DNA of 64,000 nt from Epiperipatus broadwayi (lineage: Eukaryota > Onychophora > Udeonychophora > Euonychophora > Peripatidae), in NCBI GenBank assembly GCA_028023455.1, contig JAQFVV010000020.1, positions 11,818,385-11,882,384 on the forward strand. The letters are read 5' to 3'. Below the pieces are notes generated by a model, which was not told where the DNA came from, ran no database searches, and worked only from the letters and a program-made list of their open reading frames with translations. Positions 31,827 through 43,800 of this stretch are shown one piece after another. Numbering within the stretch: the first letter of the stretch is position 1; each line of letters starts with the position of its first letter. Position numbers and translations under genes: made by a program.

Positions 31827-33014
31827 ATGCTCATATTAGATGATGGAAATAGTTCAACATATAAATACAATATATTGACCAAACTCATTGTCTCATTTCT
31901 TAATATACAATTATAAATTCCTGTAACTTCTATAAATACACCACCACCCCTATCAGGAACAAATTTATAAATATTTTATTCACTTCCATATCCAAATACA
32001 CATACCCCATTTTTAAAATCTATTCCAAAACATTATCAGGTATGGGGAACTCTACAACTTAATAGCTCACACAAATCTTAAGAAAGTTTTTTATTCTTTC
32101 CTCACTGTTTCCTATATGAGATTGCTATATAGAAATTATTAATTAATTTCCTATAAAATCTTCTCAAACTCCAACCAAGATTTACTAACCAATATCTCAA
32201 TTACAACATATTCATTATGAATGGGAAGAAATATCACATGTTTTCTATGAGATTTTCTACATACATATTGATACAACAGTTATTATATCATCTTTCAGTT
32301 TACCTATTCAAAATTCAAAATGTTCCTAATATGAGATTGAGAGTATTCATTCTATTTACCCTTTGGTTTCTTAGATATTTTATTTTTTAATCCAACATCT
32401 CTGAAACTTATACTTTTTTTTATCAATAAGTTGTTAAATGAAAGACCAACCTTGCATCTTATTGATGTTATCATAGTCATTTAAAGTCTGATCTCTTTTT
32501 TAGCACTATTGTGATATATAGACTGTGATTTAGAGTGTTGGTTTTTTTAAAAATATATTTAGTAACATTAATTATATACATATTTAATGTTATTCATTTT
32601 ATTAATCTGCTTAAAAAATATTTCATTTAATTTCCATCTCGTAATTGTTTTTAGTTTAATAATGTGATAATGTAACAATTATTTTTTTTGCTTGTTTATT
32701 GAGTAACTGTTTAATTTTATGTTTAATAAAGTTTATTTTAAAAGTAACATTGGAACAACGCTATGATAGACAAAAGATCAGCATTTTAAGCTAATTTAAA
32801 GTGATTGGTTTATCTTCCTGCTTTCATTTCCAGTGCTTAAGATTTGCCCATATTTAAGCATTTGAATTGAAAAAATAGGTGGATTCATTCTATTCTTTCA
32901 CAAAGTCTTTATCTTGTGTTGGAAATGAAAGTATTCATTTATTCATATTCATAAAAAAGCGCGTGTATATTAGCTTGAAATGCTGATCTTTAGTTTATTA
33001 CAATTTATATACAT
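31827..33014. other. 1.2 kb AT-rich region, nothing recognised
   Basis: No ordered motif in any frame. No supported feature. Confidence 0.4.
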
Positions 33015-34066
33015 CGTGCTATATAAGGTAGAATGGTCAATTACTAAAAAATTTTAAATTTTAAGATATGTTTGTATGATATATAAATAATAGTAGGATA
33101 ATTAGATTTTATAGTACAATTTAAAGCTGAAAATACCTGGTATATAAAAATGTAATAGATTATTTTAAAGGAAAACAGTTAAATAAAGCTTAATTATATC
33201 CTTGCTTATGGTTGTAAAAGCTGGCCATATAAAATAATACAGCTATAAATAGTTAAAAGTATATTAATAATTTGAGTATAATATTTTAAAACTAATAAAT
33301 TAAATAAATGCTATATGTAGTGTTATAATTATATTTAATAGTCAAAATTAATAGAGTATATTTTAAAATAAACTTTGGGATGGTGAGAATTATATTTAGT
33401 TCAACATTTTAAAATTATTTTCCAAATTTTTTATAAAATATATCAGTTTTGGTAATTTAGACCGAGACGTAAATAAAAAATCATTTGATAAAGTTAGTAA
33501 TCACGTGACTGTATATTATATACCTTCACACACACTTGTTAGAATAATAAAAAAAAAGTTTGTGAATTATGAAACTAAATATAATTGCTATCGATCCTTA
33601 AAGTAAAAGTTGAAATATTAAATATTATTTTAATAATTGTTTTAAAGTTTAAATAATTTTGATAAAACTATAATTGAATTTAAAAATACTAGTCTAAATA
33701 ATATTTTGAGACATTACGTCATCAATTCTTTATTTTAAAAGTCTAGTCTGTTATAAAACTAAAATGTGTAAATTTGTTCGCGCTAAAAAGACATTAACCA
33801 ATCAACGGAGGTAATTTAGCAGACAAAATATAAGAATTAGACGAAGCGGGAGAGGAGAAGTAATGTGTAAGTGAAAGAGAAAGTAACATATTTTTTTAGC
33901 TGATAACACCGTAGCTAGAAAAGTGATATAAATTTAAAATTTTGTATTTATTTTAAAAGTTCTTTTGTAACATATAATATTTTGACTGCCTCTACATGGA
34001 TTGCTAATTTTAAAAGTTATCTTACCAGGATATTTTATTCAAGTTTAACCAAAACCTTACAGTAAA

Positions 34067-34246
34067 ATGGAAGTACAAGGAAAAATACCTAAAAATATTG
34101 CTAAGGGAAAAATATTTGGAAAGTGCCTTAATACAGCTTTATTTATGCTCAACCAGAAACTTATTATTGTCACTCAGAGAAATATAATTGGGACGCTATA
34201 TGAAAACTTAAAAGAGAAGTTACTTGCCGTCAGGAAAAAATTATGA
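34067..34246 (+). CDS. LTR-internal 59-codon ORF, copy in 5' LTR
   Basis: Starts M-E-V-Q-G-K-I-P-K and ends V-R-K-K-L-stop. It has a basic N-terminus, a hydrophobic middle (N-Q-K-L-I-I) and a basic C-terminus. The identical-length frame is open in the other LTR of the element (41914-42093) and in the diverged inverted LTR (57834-58013), with no indel over 180 bp although the surrounding LTR has many. Function unknown; no family recognised. By hand count the diverged copy differs at about 20 of 180 bases, more of them amino-acid changing than silent, so selection is not proven. It could be a leader peptide or chance retention. Confidence 0.45.
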   Translation: MEVQGKIPKNIAKGKIFGKCLNTALFMLNQKLIIVTQRNIIGTLYENLKEKLLAVRKKL

Positions 34247-37200
34247 CGCACAATTTTATAAGGCTACTTTGAAGTTATTTTATTCTTCTCTATGGAAAAA
34301 TTTAATATGCGTTTTTATTATAAAGAAAAATTATGTAAAAGTATAATGAAGAAAGAATGTTTATCTTTTAAAAAGAGACATTACAAAAATATAGTACCAG
34401 AATTTTAAATAAAGAAAAAAGTTATAGAATAATATGGAAGTTATTATGGTTTATGGAAAGGAACGGAAAACTTTATCTAAGAGGAATTAGAAAAATATTA
34501 TAAAGTATTCAATGGAGGAAAGGCTTGATTTGAAAAATATAAAATTAAATTACTTAATGAAAATGGATCCATGGAAACCGAAAAAAAAATTTTATTGAAT
34601 ATTTAAATAAAAGTACCTAGAAGATGCATCGTAAAAGTCGCGCGGGAAAATATTAGCAGACAATATTAGAAGAGAATATGGAGACGTTTTTTTTTCTTTA
34701 CAGGATAAATTTGATATCATGAATTAATGATTGTATTCAATATTGTGAAAACCAAGGATTGTCGTCTATGAATATTTATTAAACAGAGCAATAATTGTTT
34801 TGCCTTAAAATAGAACATTAAGTGACTGAAGAAGAAATAATATACATTTTTTTTTAGCTTTAATATGAACGATTTTCAAGAAAATTCGATAAAGAAGTAC
34901 CGTAAATATAATTTAAATATTTTTTACTAATTTATTTTAAATATAAAATGTTATGTGAGATTAGGGAAAACATATAAACATAAATTTTAGTAATATTAAA
35001 ATCTAAATATAATAACTTGATAGAATTATAAAAATATTGTTTTAAAAATAAAGTGTATGTATGGAAGTTTTATATCTACAAGAATCAATGGGATGGTGAA
35101 GCCTACAGAACGCGATCGAGAAGATAAAGATCGTTTGGTAATTTTGATATTTATTTATAATGCATAATGTATTTTTTTTTAGATCATCTATTGATTAAGA
35201 ATGATGTGTGAAAGTTTAAATTCTATGTACACATTTTATACAACATTTTAAAACATATTATGAGATAGGAGTAATTCTGAATATGCATGCAATAAGTTAT
35301 TTAAAGTATAATTAATAATATAATTTAACAGAACAATTGTGTGATTCTTTTGAACTTTCATGTGATAAAGTATTCAGATATTTTAAAATAGTTTGTATAT
35401 GATAAAATATACGAGGAAAGTAGTAAAATGATTTTCTTATAGAACAGTGGAATAGTTTTGAAATAAATGAATTTTATTATTGTTAGAAATGCAGATAGGA
35501 ATTTGTCGATGTACCGTATAGAAAAATCTTGAGAAATAAGATCGGATAGTGACTTGGTAGTACTAGTGGAGAGGAAACCAAGATGATGTTTTTGTTAAGA
35601 AATAGGAAAAATAAAGTATTTGGATCATAGTTAGTTTGTGTGATTTCAGTATAGTTAACTAAGCCCTATGACTGAACACATATAGTTTGGACAGTGTTTT
35701 TTGCATATCTTTAAACTTTTTGATGTTATAATAAAGCTGAAGAAATAGCTTTAGCATCACTCCTATAATAGAGGTTGGTAGACAGGTAAAGGTCACTCCT
35801 CTATAGTGTCTTTTAAATTCACTGTGCCATTATTGTCAAGGTTTATGATGAGTAATATTCTAGTTATATTTTGATCCTATGCATCTATCTTCGCTATCCT
35901 TATTTCGTGAATCTGCATCGTCAGAAAGATATTTTCAAAGAAATAATGAATAAAATAGAACTGAAGATATGTTATCATTTATGTAAGAATAGTTTATTTA
36001 CTGGAATGTATAGAATTGTGTAATTTTTAAAATTGAAAGTCCAAAATATCATAAAGAGAGAAAGAATCATATAATACAGTTTAAAATTAATTCGGAAATG
36101 AATATAAGATTTTTTAAAGAGAAATCTAAACAAAGTTTTTTTTTTAAAGTGATAATAAAATTTGAATGTTTTAAATAATATTTAGAAAATAAATATTGCA
36201 TATTTATTAAGAAAATAATTCAATAATGTGTAATAAACATATATTTGTGCATGGTATGTTAATAGTTGTAATTATATCATCCGAAGTAAGGCTTGAATGA
36301 ATATATTAGGATTAACAAACATCGGATAATGAACAATAAAACTTAATACCGAATGTAGAAGAATGTTTTTTGAATTTGTAGGATTCCATACAACCAATAT
36401 AAAACTAGAATTTTATTGTTTTGTAGAATGTTTACTACGAATGTAATTTTGTAAAAAATATAATTTTAATAATAGTAGGGATACAAAGTGTTAATGATAA
36501 TCATATAAGAAATACATTTTGTAACAAGCTAACCATAATAAGAAATCCAATAATAATAATACTGTATTTTCTTAAGCATTTAAAAGATAAGAGTTAACTA
36601 GGAAAAATAAATAGAAGTTTGATTTTTTTTTTATAAACTAGTAAACTAATTTGTGATAGGAGAGTAAGGATATCCAATGTACATAATGTAAAATATTGTT
36701 ATTTATTTATGTTATTAATAAACTTTGTTGTAAATTTATTTTAAAGTTTTGTGTCCTCGTTGTTATTTCTCCACATGGATGCATGATATCACGATACATT
36801 TATAATTGAAACAGACATATAGTTTTTGCACAAAAAGGTAAACATAAAAGTGTTATAATAATTTTGAGAATTTATTGGTATGTTAAAATTAAAAGATCAT
36901 AATTTTATATTATTTATTGGTCATAAGTCGGTTGCCACAATATTACATTAAATTATATGCTAATGTTGCCACACGTATTCTGTTGTCAGATTATTAAAAT
37001 ACTACCACGTACGTATTTATTTATTTCATTTAGGAAGAAATAAGATTATATTATACTATTATTGTTATTATTATTTTTATTATTGTTAGTTGCTGTGTAG
37101 TAGATTATGACATAAAATTCCCTTTTCATAGTTTACTACCGTAATTTTAAATCAGTTAGAATACAATTTATGAACCTGAGATTTTATTTTATTTTATTTT

Positions 37201-37361
37201 ATTTTTTTATTTTATTTTATTTAATTGAGCTAGATTCTTATTACAAAGAATATTAAGACATGATTATTATTTTAATCGTAGTGAATAGAGCTTAGAAAGT
37301 CGTAAGAATACTATGAGTTAGTTATTTGGTATAGTAAAAAGGGGGTATAGTGTTCTTATGC

Positions 37362-37396
37362 CATTGAGATAGTATCATGTGGATAATATCTCAATG
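37362..37396. promoter_or_regulatory. Conserved LTR hairpin
   Basis: CATTGAGATA pairs with TATCTCAATG across a ~15-base loop. The same hairpin is kept in the 3' LTR (near 45206-45240) and in the inverted LTR (near 54688-54722). Confidence 0.6.
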
Positions 37397-37637
37397 TAGT
37401 CTATCTCGTTCCCCGTATCGTCACTCCATGTCTCATGAAAATAGTAAATATTTGTTAATTCATTTTTAAAAATATAACCGTATTTGTATTTTAAAAATTA
37501 GAGCTAGTAATCATTTTAATTAATGCTGAATATTTCATTTATTTATTTGGTAACTGAGCTAGAACCCGGAATATGCGTAATAAATTTTAAACAGTATATA
37601 AATTTTGGAGGAGAGCGAGCGGGGGGGGAGGTTAGAT

Positions 37638-37654
37638 TGTGATCGCCCAACGTG
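37638..37654 (+). other. Primer-binding site of element G (tRNA-Lys-like)
   Basis: TGTGATCGCCCAACGTG lies right after the LTR. Its CGCCCAACGTG core matches the 3' end of animal tRNA-Lys as used by many retroelements, with a small change in the first TGG. Confidence 0.6.
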
Positions 37655-38323
37655 TTGCACGATGTGTAGTTGGAACTACAATCGATAGGTTGGATTCAAC
37701 TAACAAGGTTAAATTTTGCTTTTCCAATGAGACTGCACGATGTGTAGTGGAGTTACATATAGTTTAGTATTTGAATTTGTTCATGTAAATCGGGAGATTG
37801 TCAATAGACATATTTTACAGAAGTAGATAATTTCATATTTGATTATAGAAATAATTATTAGGATTTAGTTATTAAAGTAAACTAAGTATTTGTTATTAAA
37901 ATAATTTCAATTTTATGTGGTAGATAATCTGATTGTTTAAAAAATCGTACTATACTATTGTGGGTCAATTGACAAATAAAATTTAAAATATGCATATGTG
38001 GCTAACGATTATTGGTATTTAATATGACCATGTCAATTATTGAAGTATTATTGAAAAATATATTTGAAAGTGTTTTAATTTGTGCAAAATATTTGTGAAT
38101 CATGCATGTGGGAAATGACGTTGTGACACATATAATTTTAATTGTTATTGTTATTATAATTAGTTAGATAGTATAGGGTGTATAGAAGGTATTGTCTATA
38201 GTTATTGTGGGTGATGGTTGGATGAGATAAAAGAACTGGTAAGAAACTATTTTATGAAAAGTTAATAGTAACATATTATTGCGATATTAAAATTTTGAGG
38301 AAAAAGTATTATAAAGAAAAAAA
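37655..38323 (+). other. 5' leader of element G
   Basis: Non-coding. The 15-bp sequence TGCACGATGTGTAGT occurs twice (37656-37670 and 37734-37748), possibly part of a packaging or dimerisation signal. No ATG-initiated frame leads into gag. Confidence 0.5.
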
Positions 38324-38593
38324 GTGGATAATCAAGATAACAGTTCAGTAGAGGAAATATCTGAATTCATTGTGGATAGTAGTTGTGAGGAGGAAAGGGA
38401 AGCGGAAGAGACCATTAATATAGAAACAATTACAAATATTGTACAAATTGCAGATGATGAAATAAAAGGAGAAGAAAAGATTAGGGAGTTAAAAATAGAG
38501 GAAGAAGAAGTAGTCTCACATAAAAGAGATGTAGATAGCTTCTTATTGTCTCAAATAGCACTGATGATGAGAAGAGATTCAAGAAGATATTAG
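38324..38593 (+). CDS. Gag N-terminal segment of element G
   Basis: A 89-codon acidic frame (S-V-E-E-I-S-E-F, S-S-C-E-E-E-R-E-A-E-E) that opens at GTG, with no ATG at its start, so either the true start is upstream by splicing or initiation is non-standard, or the ATG is mutated. At about 38575 the sequence for the repeated N-R-E-E-I motif begins but in another frame, so a one-base indel near there separates this piece from the main Gag frame in this copy. Confidence 0.6.
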   Translation: MDNQDNSSVEEISEFIVDSSCEEEREAEETINIETITNIVQIADDEIKGEEKIRELKIEEEEVVSHKRDVDSFLLSQIALMMRRDSRRY

Positions 38594-38660
38594 AAAAAAT
38601 AAAGAAGAGATTAAAGAAGAAATTAATGAGAATATAAGCAGAAATAGAGAAGAGTGTAAT

Positions 38661-40604
38661 ATGAGAATTAATGAAAATATAAGCAGAAATAGAGAAGAGA
38701 TTAAAGAGAATATAAGCAGAAATAGAGAAGAGATTAAAGAAGAGATTAAAGAGAATATAAGCAGAAATAGAGAAGAGATTCAAGAAGATAATAGAAAAAA
38801 TAGAGAAGAGATTCAAGAAAATATAAATAGAAATAGAGAAGAGAGTAATATAAAATTTGAATATATCAATGAAATTATGAGTAAAAATAGTAATGAAATC
38901 AAAGTGTGTATAGATAGTATGAATAAAAAACTCAATGATACTTGTAAGACTATGGAAGACTTTAAGGAGGAAACACATAATAAATTTAATGGCTTGGAAT
39001 CAAGATTGGATAATAGTGAAAAAGTTATTAGTTCTTTAAGGGATGAAATAGAACAAATAGATTGTAATAATCAGGAATTGCTCAAGACTAAGTTTACAGA
39101 ATTTTCTGAAATTGCTATAAAAGGTATAAACAAGCAAATAGAGGATTCTATTAGTCAATGTCAGACCAATAATAGCAAGTTAAAACAGGAGTTTGACAAT
39201 AATAAATTAGATATTAAGAATGAAATATGTGAGATAAAGGAAGAGATAATGCAGAGTAGAATAAGGATGAAAGATGAAATGGAGAGAGAGTTAGTGGATA
39301 AGTTTAATGATTTAGTAGTGCAAAATAGGAGAGATATAAAAGAAGAAATAGAAGAAGGTTTGATGGGAAAATTAGAGGATTTTAATATTAGAAAGGAAGA
39401 TGATCAGAAGTACAGGTCCAAAATAGGTGAGAATTTAAAGCGCTTACAAAAGGACGTAAAAGAACAAGTAATGCAAGTAGAGAGAAATAGTAATGAGTAT
39501 AAGGAAGCTATAGATCAAAACTTAGATAGGTTTAGACAGGAACAAAAGATATACATAGATCAAGTGATTGGACAGGTAAATTTGGAAGGAAAATTACAAC
39601 AGGTATACGAACAAATAGAAGAGATAAAATCCATTAGCAATCAAACGTTAGAATTAGGTAAAGAAAAAGCATCGCATAGTAAAGGTGAAGAATATAAAAG
39701 TCCATTTCCAATAGATAAAATAGAGTATATAAGAAAGGAGGAAGATAATCAAATAGAATCTGATAATAATAAAGAAATAGACAGCCGAATAATTAAAGGA
39801 AATACTAGTTGTGAGGGAGGAACAAATAACTCGATGGCATTACGCTTTATGAGGATCAAACCATTTAGAGGTGACCATGCCGAAAATCCATATGAGTTTC
39901 TAAATAGTTTAGATGAACTATTTTCAATATGTGTTTTAACTGAAAGGGAAAAATTGGCCATCTGTAGTAATCACTTAGGAGGTACTGCCAAAGATTGGTG
40001 GCATTCACTTTTTGAGAGGCCAAATACCTATGGTGACTTTAGATGTTTAATAACAGGTAGTTTCTGGAACGCTGACAAGCAAGATAGCATTAGGTTCCAG
40101 ATAACTCAGGAAAAATATCAATCGAATAAAGGTAGCTATACTAGTTTCTTTAGGAGTCAGGCTATTCGATTAAAAACACTAACGGCATGTCCATTATCTG
40201 AAGGACAGATAGTAAGAATAATACGACACAATTTGCCCAGAAATGTGGAGCAACTATTAATTGCAGCGGACCGTTATTCTATAGAAGAGGTGTCAGAAGT
40301 ATTAGATGCATTAGAAAATGCTGAAACATCTATAGATAATAGATTTAAAACAAATAGAGACAGAAATAACTATCCATTGTCTAATATCAATGTTGACTAT
40401 AATAATCAAAGGCATCAAATAGGCTTTAAAAGAAGATATAGTTCTAGTGATAGAAATAGGGTATATCCATATGCTAAGAAAGCGGTTAGATTTGACAAAT
40501 CTAGAAGTAGGGTAGAGTTGCAAAATAATCAACCCTCTACTAGTGGTATTACTACTATTTTAAAGAAACCCAATACAAAAACAAGTGAGAAAAAGTTAAG
40601 CTAG
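38661..40604 (+). CDS. Coiled-coil Gag of element G
   Basis: A 647-codon frame whose reading continues upstream to about 38575. Residues 1-65 are a degenerate repeat of N-I-S-R-N-R-E-E-I-K-E. Residues ~65-340 are a long K/E/Q coiled coil. Residues ~390-540 form a Ty3/gypsy-type capsid (retrotrans_gag) domain: M-A-L-R-F-M, P-F-R-G-D, a L-G-G-T-A-K-D-W-W-H-S-L core, Y-G-D-F-R-C-L-I-T-G-S-F-W, then S-Y-T-S-F-F-R-S-Q-A and I-R-H-N-L-P. The C-terminus is basic and Arg/Ser-rich with no CCHC zinc knuckle. It should form the particle that packages the element RNA. The long coiled coil before the capsid is unusual, and the frame stops before any protease. Confidence 0.9.
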   Translation: MRINENISRNREEIKENISRNREEIKEEIKENISRNREEIQEDNRKNREEIQENINRNREESNIKFEYINEIMSKNSNEIKVCIDSMNKKLNDTCKTMEDFKEETHNKFNGLESRLDNSEKVISSLRDEIEQIDCNNQELLKTKFTEFSEIAIKGINKQIEDSISQCQTNNSKLKQEFDNNKLDIKNEICEIKEEIMQSRIRMKDEMERELVDKFNDLVVQNRRDIKEEIEEGLMGKLEDFNIRKEDDQKYRSKIGENLKRLQKDVKEQVMQVERNSNEYKEAIDQNLDRFRQEQKIYIDQVIGQVNLEGKLQQVYEQIEEIKSISNQTLELGKEKASHSKGEEYKSPFPIDKIEYIRKEEDNQIESDNNKEIDSRIIKGNTSCEGGTNNSMALRFMRIKPFRGDHAENPYEFLNSLDELFSICVLTEREKLAICSNHLGGTAKDWWHSLFERPNTYGDFRCLITGSFWNADKQDSIRFQITQEKYQSNKGSYTSFFRSQAIRLKTLTACPLSEGQIVRIIRHNLPRNVEQLLIAADRYSIEEVSEVLDALENAETSIDNRFKTNRDRNNYPLSNINVDYNNQRHQIGFKRRYSSSDRNRVYPYAKKAVRFDKSRSRVELQNNQPSTSGITTILKKPNTKTSEKKLS

Positions 40605-40832
40605 AAGTTTAATCCCATACCCATCAGAAGTGTAGAAAATTTTTTATAAGTATTAATAGTTCAAAGTCTGAGTTTAGTGTCCAGATATTATATAAATTTG
40701 TATAACAAACAGTGTATTCTATTGTATTGAGTAGTATAAGATGGAATTTGGTTGTAGCAGATAATAAAATGAAGAGTATTAATGAATAAAATAGGTATTA
40801 AACTAGATGTTTAATTTAAAATTTTTTATTCG
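40605..40832 (+). other. 3' internal non-coding region of element G
   Basis: Between the Gag stop and the polypurine tract. The place normally filled by pol is absent, leaving about 230 bp. Confidence 0.7.
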
Positions 40833-40842
40833 AAGGGGGAAG
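40833..40842 (+). promoter_or_regulatory. Polypurine tract of element G
   Basis: AAGGGGGAAG, three bases before the TGTGCCC start of the 3' LTR. Confidence 0.85.
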
Positions 40843-40845
40843 TTA

Positions 40846-43800
40846 TGTGCCCTTATCTATAGGTCATAATAAGGTAGAAAGGTCAATTACTAAAAAATTT
40901 TAAATTTTAAGTTATATTTGTATGATATATAAATAATAGTAGGATAATTAGATTTTATAGTACAATTTAAAGCTGAAAATACCTGGTATATAAAAATGTA
41001 ATAGATTATTTTAAAGGAAAACAGTTAAATAAAGCTTAATTATATTCTTGCTTATGGTTGTAAAAGCTGGCCATATAAAATAACACAGCTATAAATAGTT
41101 TAAAAGTATATTAATAATTTGAGTATAATATTTTAAAACTAATAAATTAAATAAATGCTATATGTAGTGTTATAATTATATTTAATAGTCAAAATTAATA
41201 GAGTATATTTTAAAATAAACTTTAGGATGGTGAGAATTATATTTAGTTCAACATTTTAAGATTATTTTCCAAATTTTTTATAAAATATATCAGTTTTGGT
41301 AATTTAGACCGAGACGTAAATAAAAAATCATCTGATAAAGTTAGTAAACACGTGACTGTATATTATATACCTTCACACACACACTTGTTAGAATAATAAA
41401 AAAGTTTGTGAATTATGAAACTAAATATAATTGCCATCGATCCTTAAAGTAAAAGTTGAAATATTAAATATTATTTTAATAATTGTTTTTAAAGTTTAAA
41501 TGATTTTGATAAAACTATAATTGAATTTAAAAATACTAGTCTAAATAATATTTAAGACATGACGTCATCAATTCTTTATTTTTAAAAGTCTAGTCTGTTA
41601 TAAAACTAAAATGTGTAAATTTGTTCGCGCTAAAAAGTCATTAACCAATCAACGGAGGTAATTTAGCAGACAAAATATAAGAATTAGATGGAGCGGGAGG
41701 AGAAGTAATGTGTAAGTGAAAGAGAAAGTAACATATTTTTTTAGCTGATAACACCGTAGCTAGAAAAGTGATATAAATTTAAAATTTTGTATTTATTTTA
41801 AAAGTTCTTTTGTAACATATAATATATTTTGACTGCCTCTACATGGATTGCTAATTTTAAAAGTTATCTTACCAGGATATTTTATTCGAGTTTAACCAAA
41901 ACCTTACAGTAAAATGGAAGTACAAGGAAAAATACCTAAAAATATTGCTAAGGGAAAAATATTTGGAAAGTGCCTTAATACAGCTTTATTTATGCTCAAC
42001 CAGAAACTTATTATTATCACTCAGAGAAATATAATTGGGACGCTATATGAAAACTTAAAAGAGAAGTTACTTGCCGTCAGGAAAAAATTATGACGCACAA
42101 TTTTATAAGGCTACTTTGAAGTTATTTTATTCTTCTCTATGGAAAAATTTAATATGCGTTTTTATTATAAAGAAAAATTATGTAAAAGTATAATGAAGAA
42201 AGAATGTTTATCTTTTAAAAAGAGACATTACAAAAATATAGTACCAGAATTTTAAATAAAGAAAAAAGTTATAGAATAATATGAAAGTGCTATTATGTGT
42301 TTTATGGAAAAGAACAGAAAAACTTTCTCTAAGAGGAATTAAAAAAATATTATAAAGTATTCAATGGAGGAAATGCTTGATTTAAAAAATATAAAATTAA
42401 ATTACTTAATGAAAATGGATCCATGGAAACAGAAAAATTTTATTGAATATTTAAATAAAAGTACCTAGAAGATGCATCGTAAAAGTCGCGCGGGAAAATA
42501 TTAGCAGACAATATTAGAAGAGAATATGGAGACGTTTTTTTTTCTTTACAGGATTAATTGATATCATGAATTAATAATTGTATTCAATATTATGAAAACC
42601 AAGGATTGTCGTCTATGAATATTTATTAAACAGAGCAATAATTGTTTTGCCTTAAAATAGAACATTAAGTGACTGAAGAAGAAATAATATACATTTTTTT
42701 TTAGCTTTAATATGAACGATTTTCAAGAAAATTCGATGAAGAAGTACCGTAAATATAGTTTAAATATTTTTTACTAATTTATTTTAAAATATAAAATGCT
42801 ATGTGAGATTAGGGAAAACATATAAACATAAATTTAGTAATATTAAAAAATTAAATATAATAGCTTAATAGAATGATAGAAATATTGTTTTAAAAATAAA
42901 GTGTATGTATGGAAGTCTTATATCTACAAGAATCAATGGGATGGTGAAGCCTACAGAACGCGATCGAGAAGATAAAGATCGTTTGGTAATTTTGATATTT
43001 ATTTATAATGCATAATGTATTTTTTTTTAGATCATCTATTGATTAAGAATGATGTGTGAAAGTTTAAATTATATGTACACATTTTATACAACATTTTAAA
43101 ACATATTATGAGATAGGAGTAATTCTGAATATGCATGCAATAAGTTATTTAAAGTATATTAATAATATAATTTAACAGAACAATTGTGTGATTCTTTTGA
43201 ACTTTCATGTTGTAAAGTATTCAGATATTTTAAAATAGTTTGTATATGATAAAATATACGAGGAAAGTAGTAAAAAGATTTTCTTATAGAACAGCGGAAT
43301 AGTTTTGAAATAAATGAATTTTATTATTGTTAGAAATGCAGATAGGAATTTGTCGATGTACTGTATAGAAAAATCTTGAGAAATAAGATCGGATAGTGAC
43401 TTGGTAGTACTAGTGGAGAGGAAACCAAGATGATGTTTTGTTAAGAAATAGGAAAAATAAAGTATTTGGATCATATTTAGTTTGTGTGATTTCAGTATAG
43501 TTAACTAAGTCCTATGACTGAACACATATAGTTTGGACAGTGTTTTTTGCATATCTTTAAACTTTTTGATGTTATAATAAAGCTGAAGAAATAGCTTTAG
43601 CATCACTCCTATAATAGAGGTTGGTAGACAGATAAAGGTCACTCCTCTATAGTGTCTTTTAATTCACTGTGCCATTATTGTCAAGGTTTATGATGAGTAA
43701 TATTCTAGTTATATTTTGATCCTATGCATCTATCTTCGCTATCCTTATTTCGTGAATCTGCATCGTCAGAAAGATATTTTCAAAGAAATAATGAATAAAA

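Larger units (their letters stand above)
33015..37636 (+). repeat. 5' LTR of element G (4.6 kb)
   Basis: Begins CGTGCTATATAAGG where the partner has TGTGCCCTTATCTATAGG, so it has lost about 16 bp and one T at its start. Ends ...GGGGAGGTTAGA. Contains several short ORFs, polypyrimidine-AG sites resembling splice acceptors, an AATAAAC poly(A)-signal-like site near 36718, and the hairpin at 37362. Confidence 0.9.

Noticed and set aside
38481-38978. 165-codon minus-strand frame rich in Phe, Ile and Leu, membrane-like
   Set aside because: Mirror of the N-R-E-E-I repeat of the Gag coiled coil; the plus-strand reading continues into a recognised capsid domain.
43205-43474. 89-codon minus-strand frame in the giant LTR
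   Set aside because: Not kept in the other LTR copies and rich in Phe/Ser/Leu from A/T-rich antisense.
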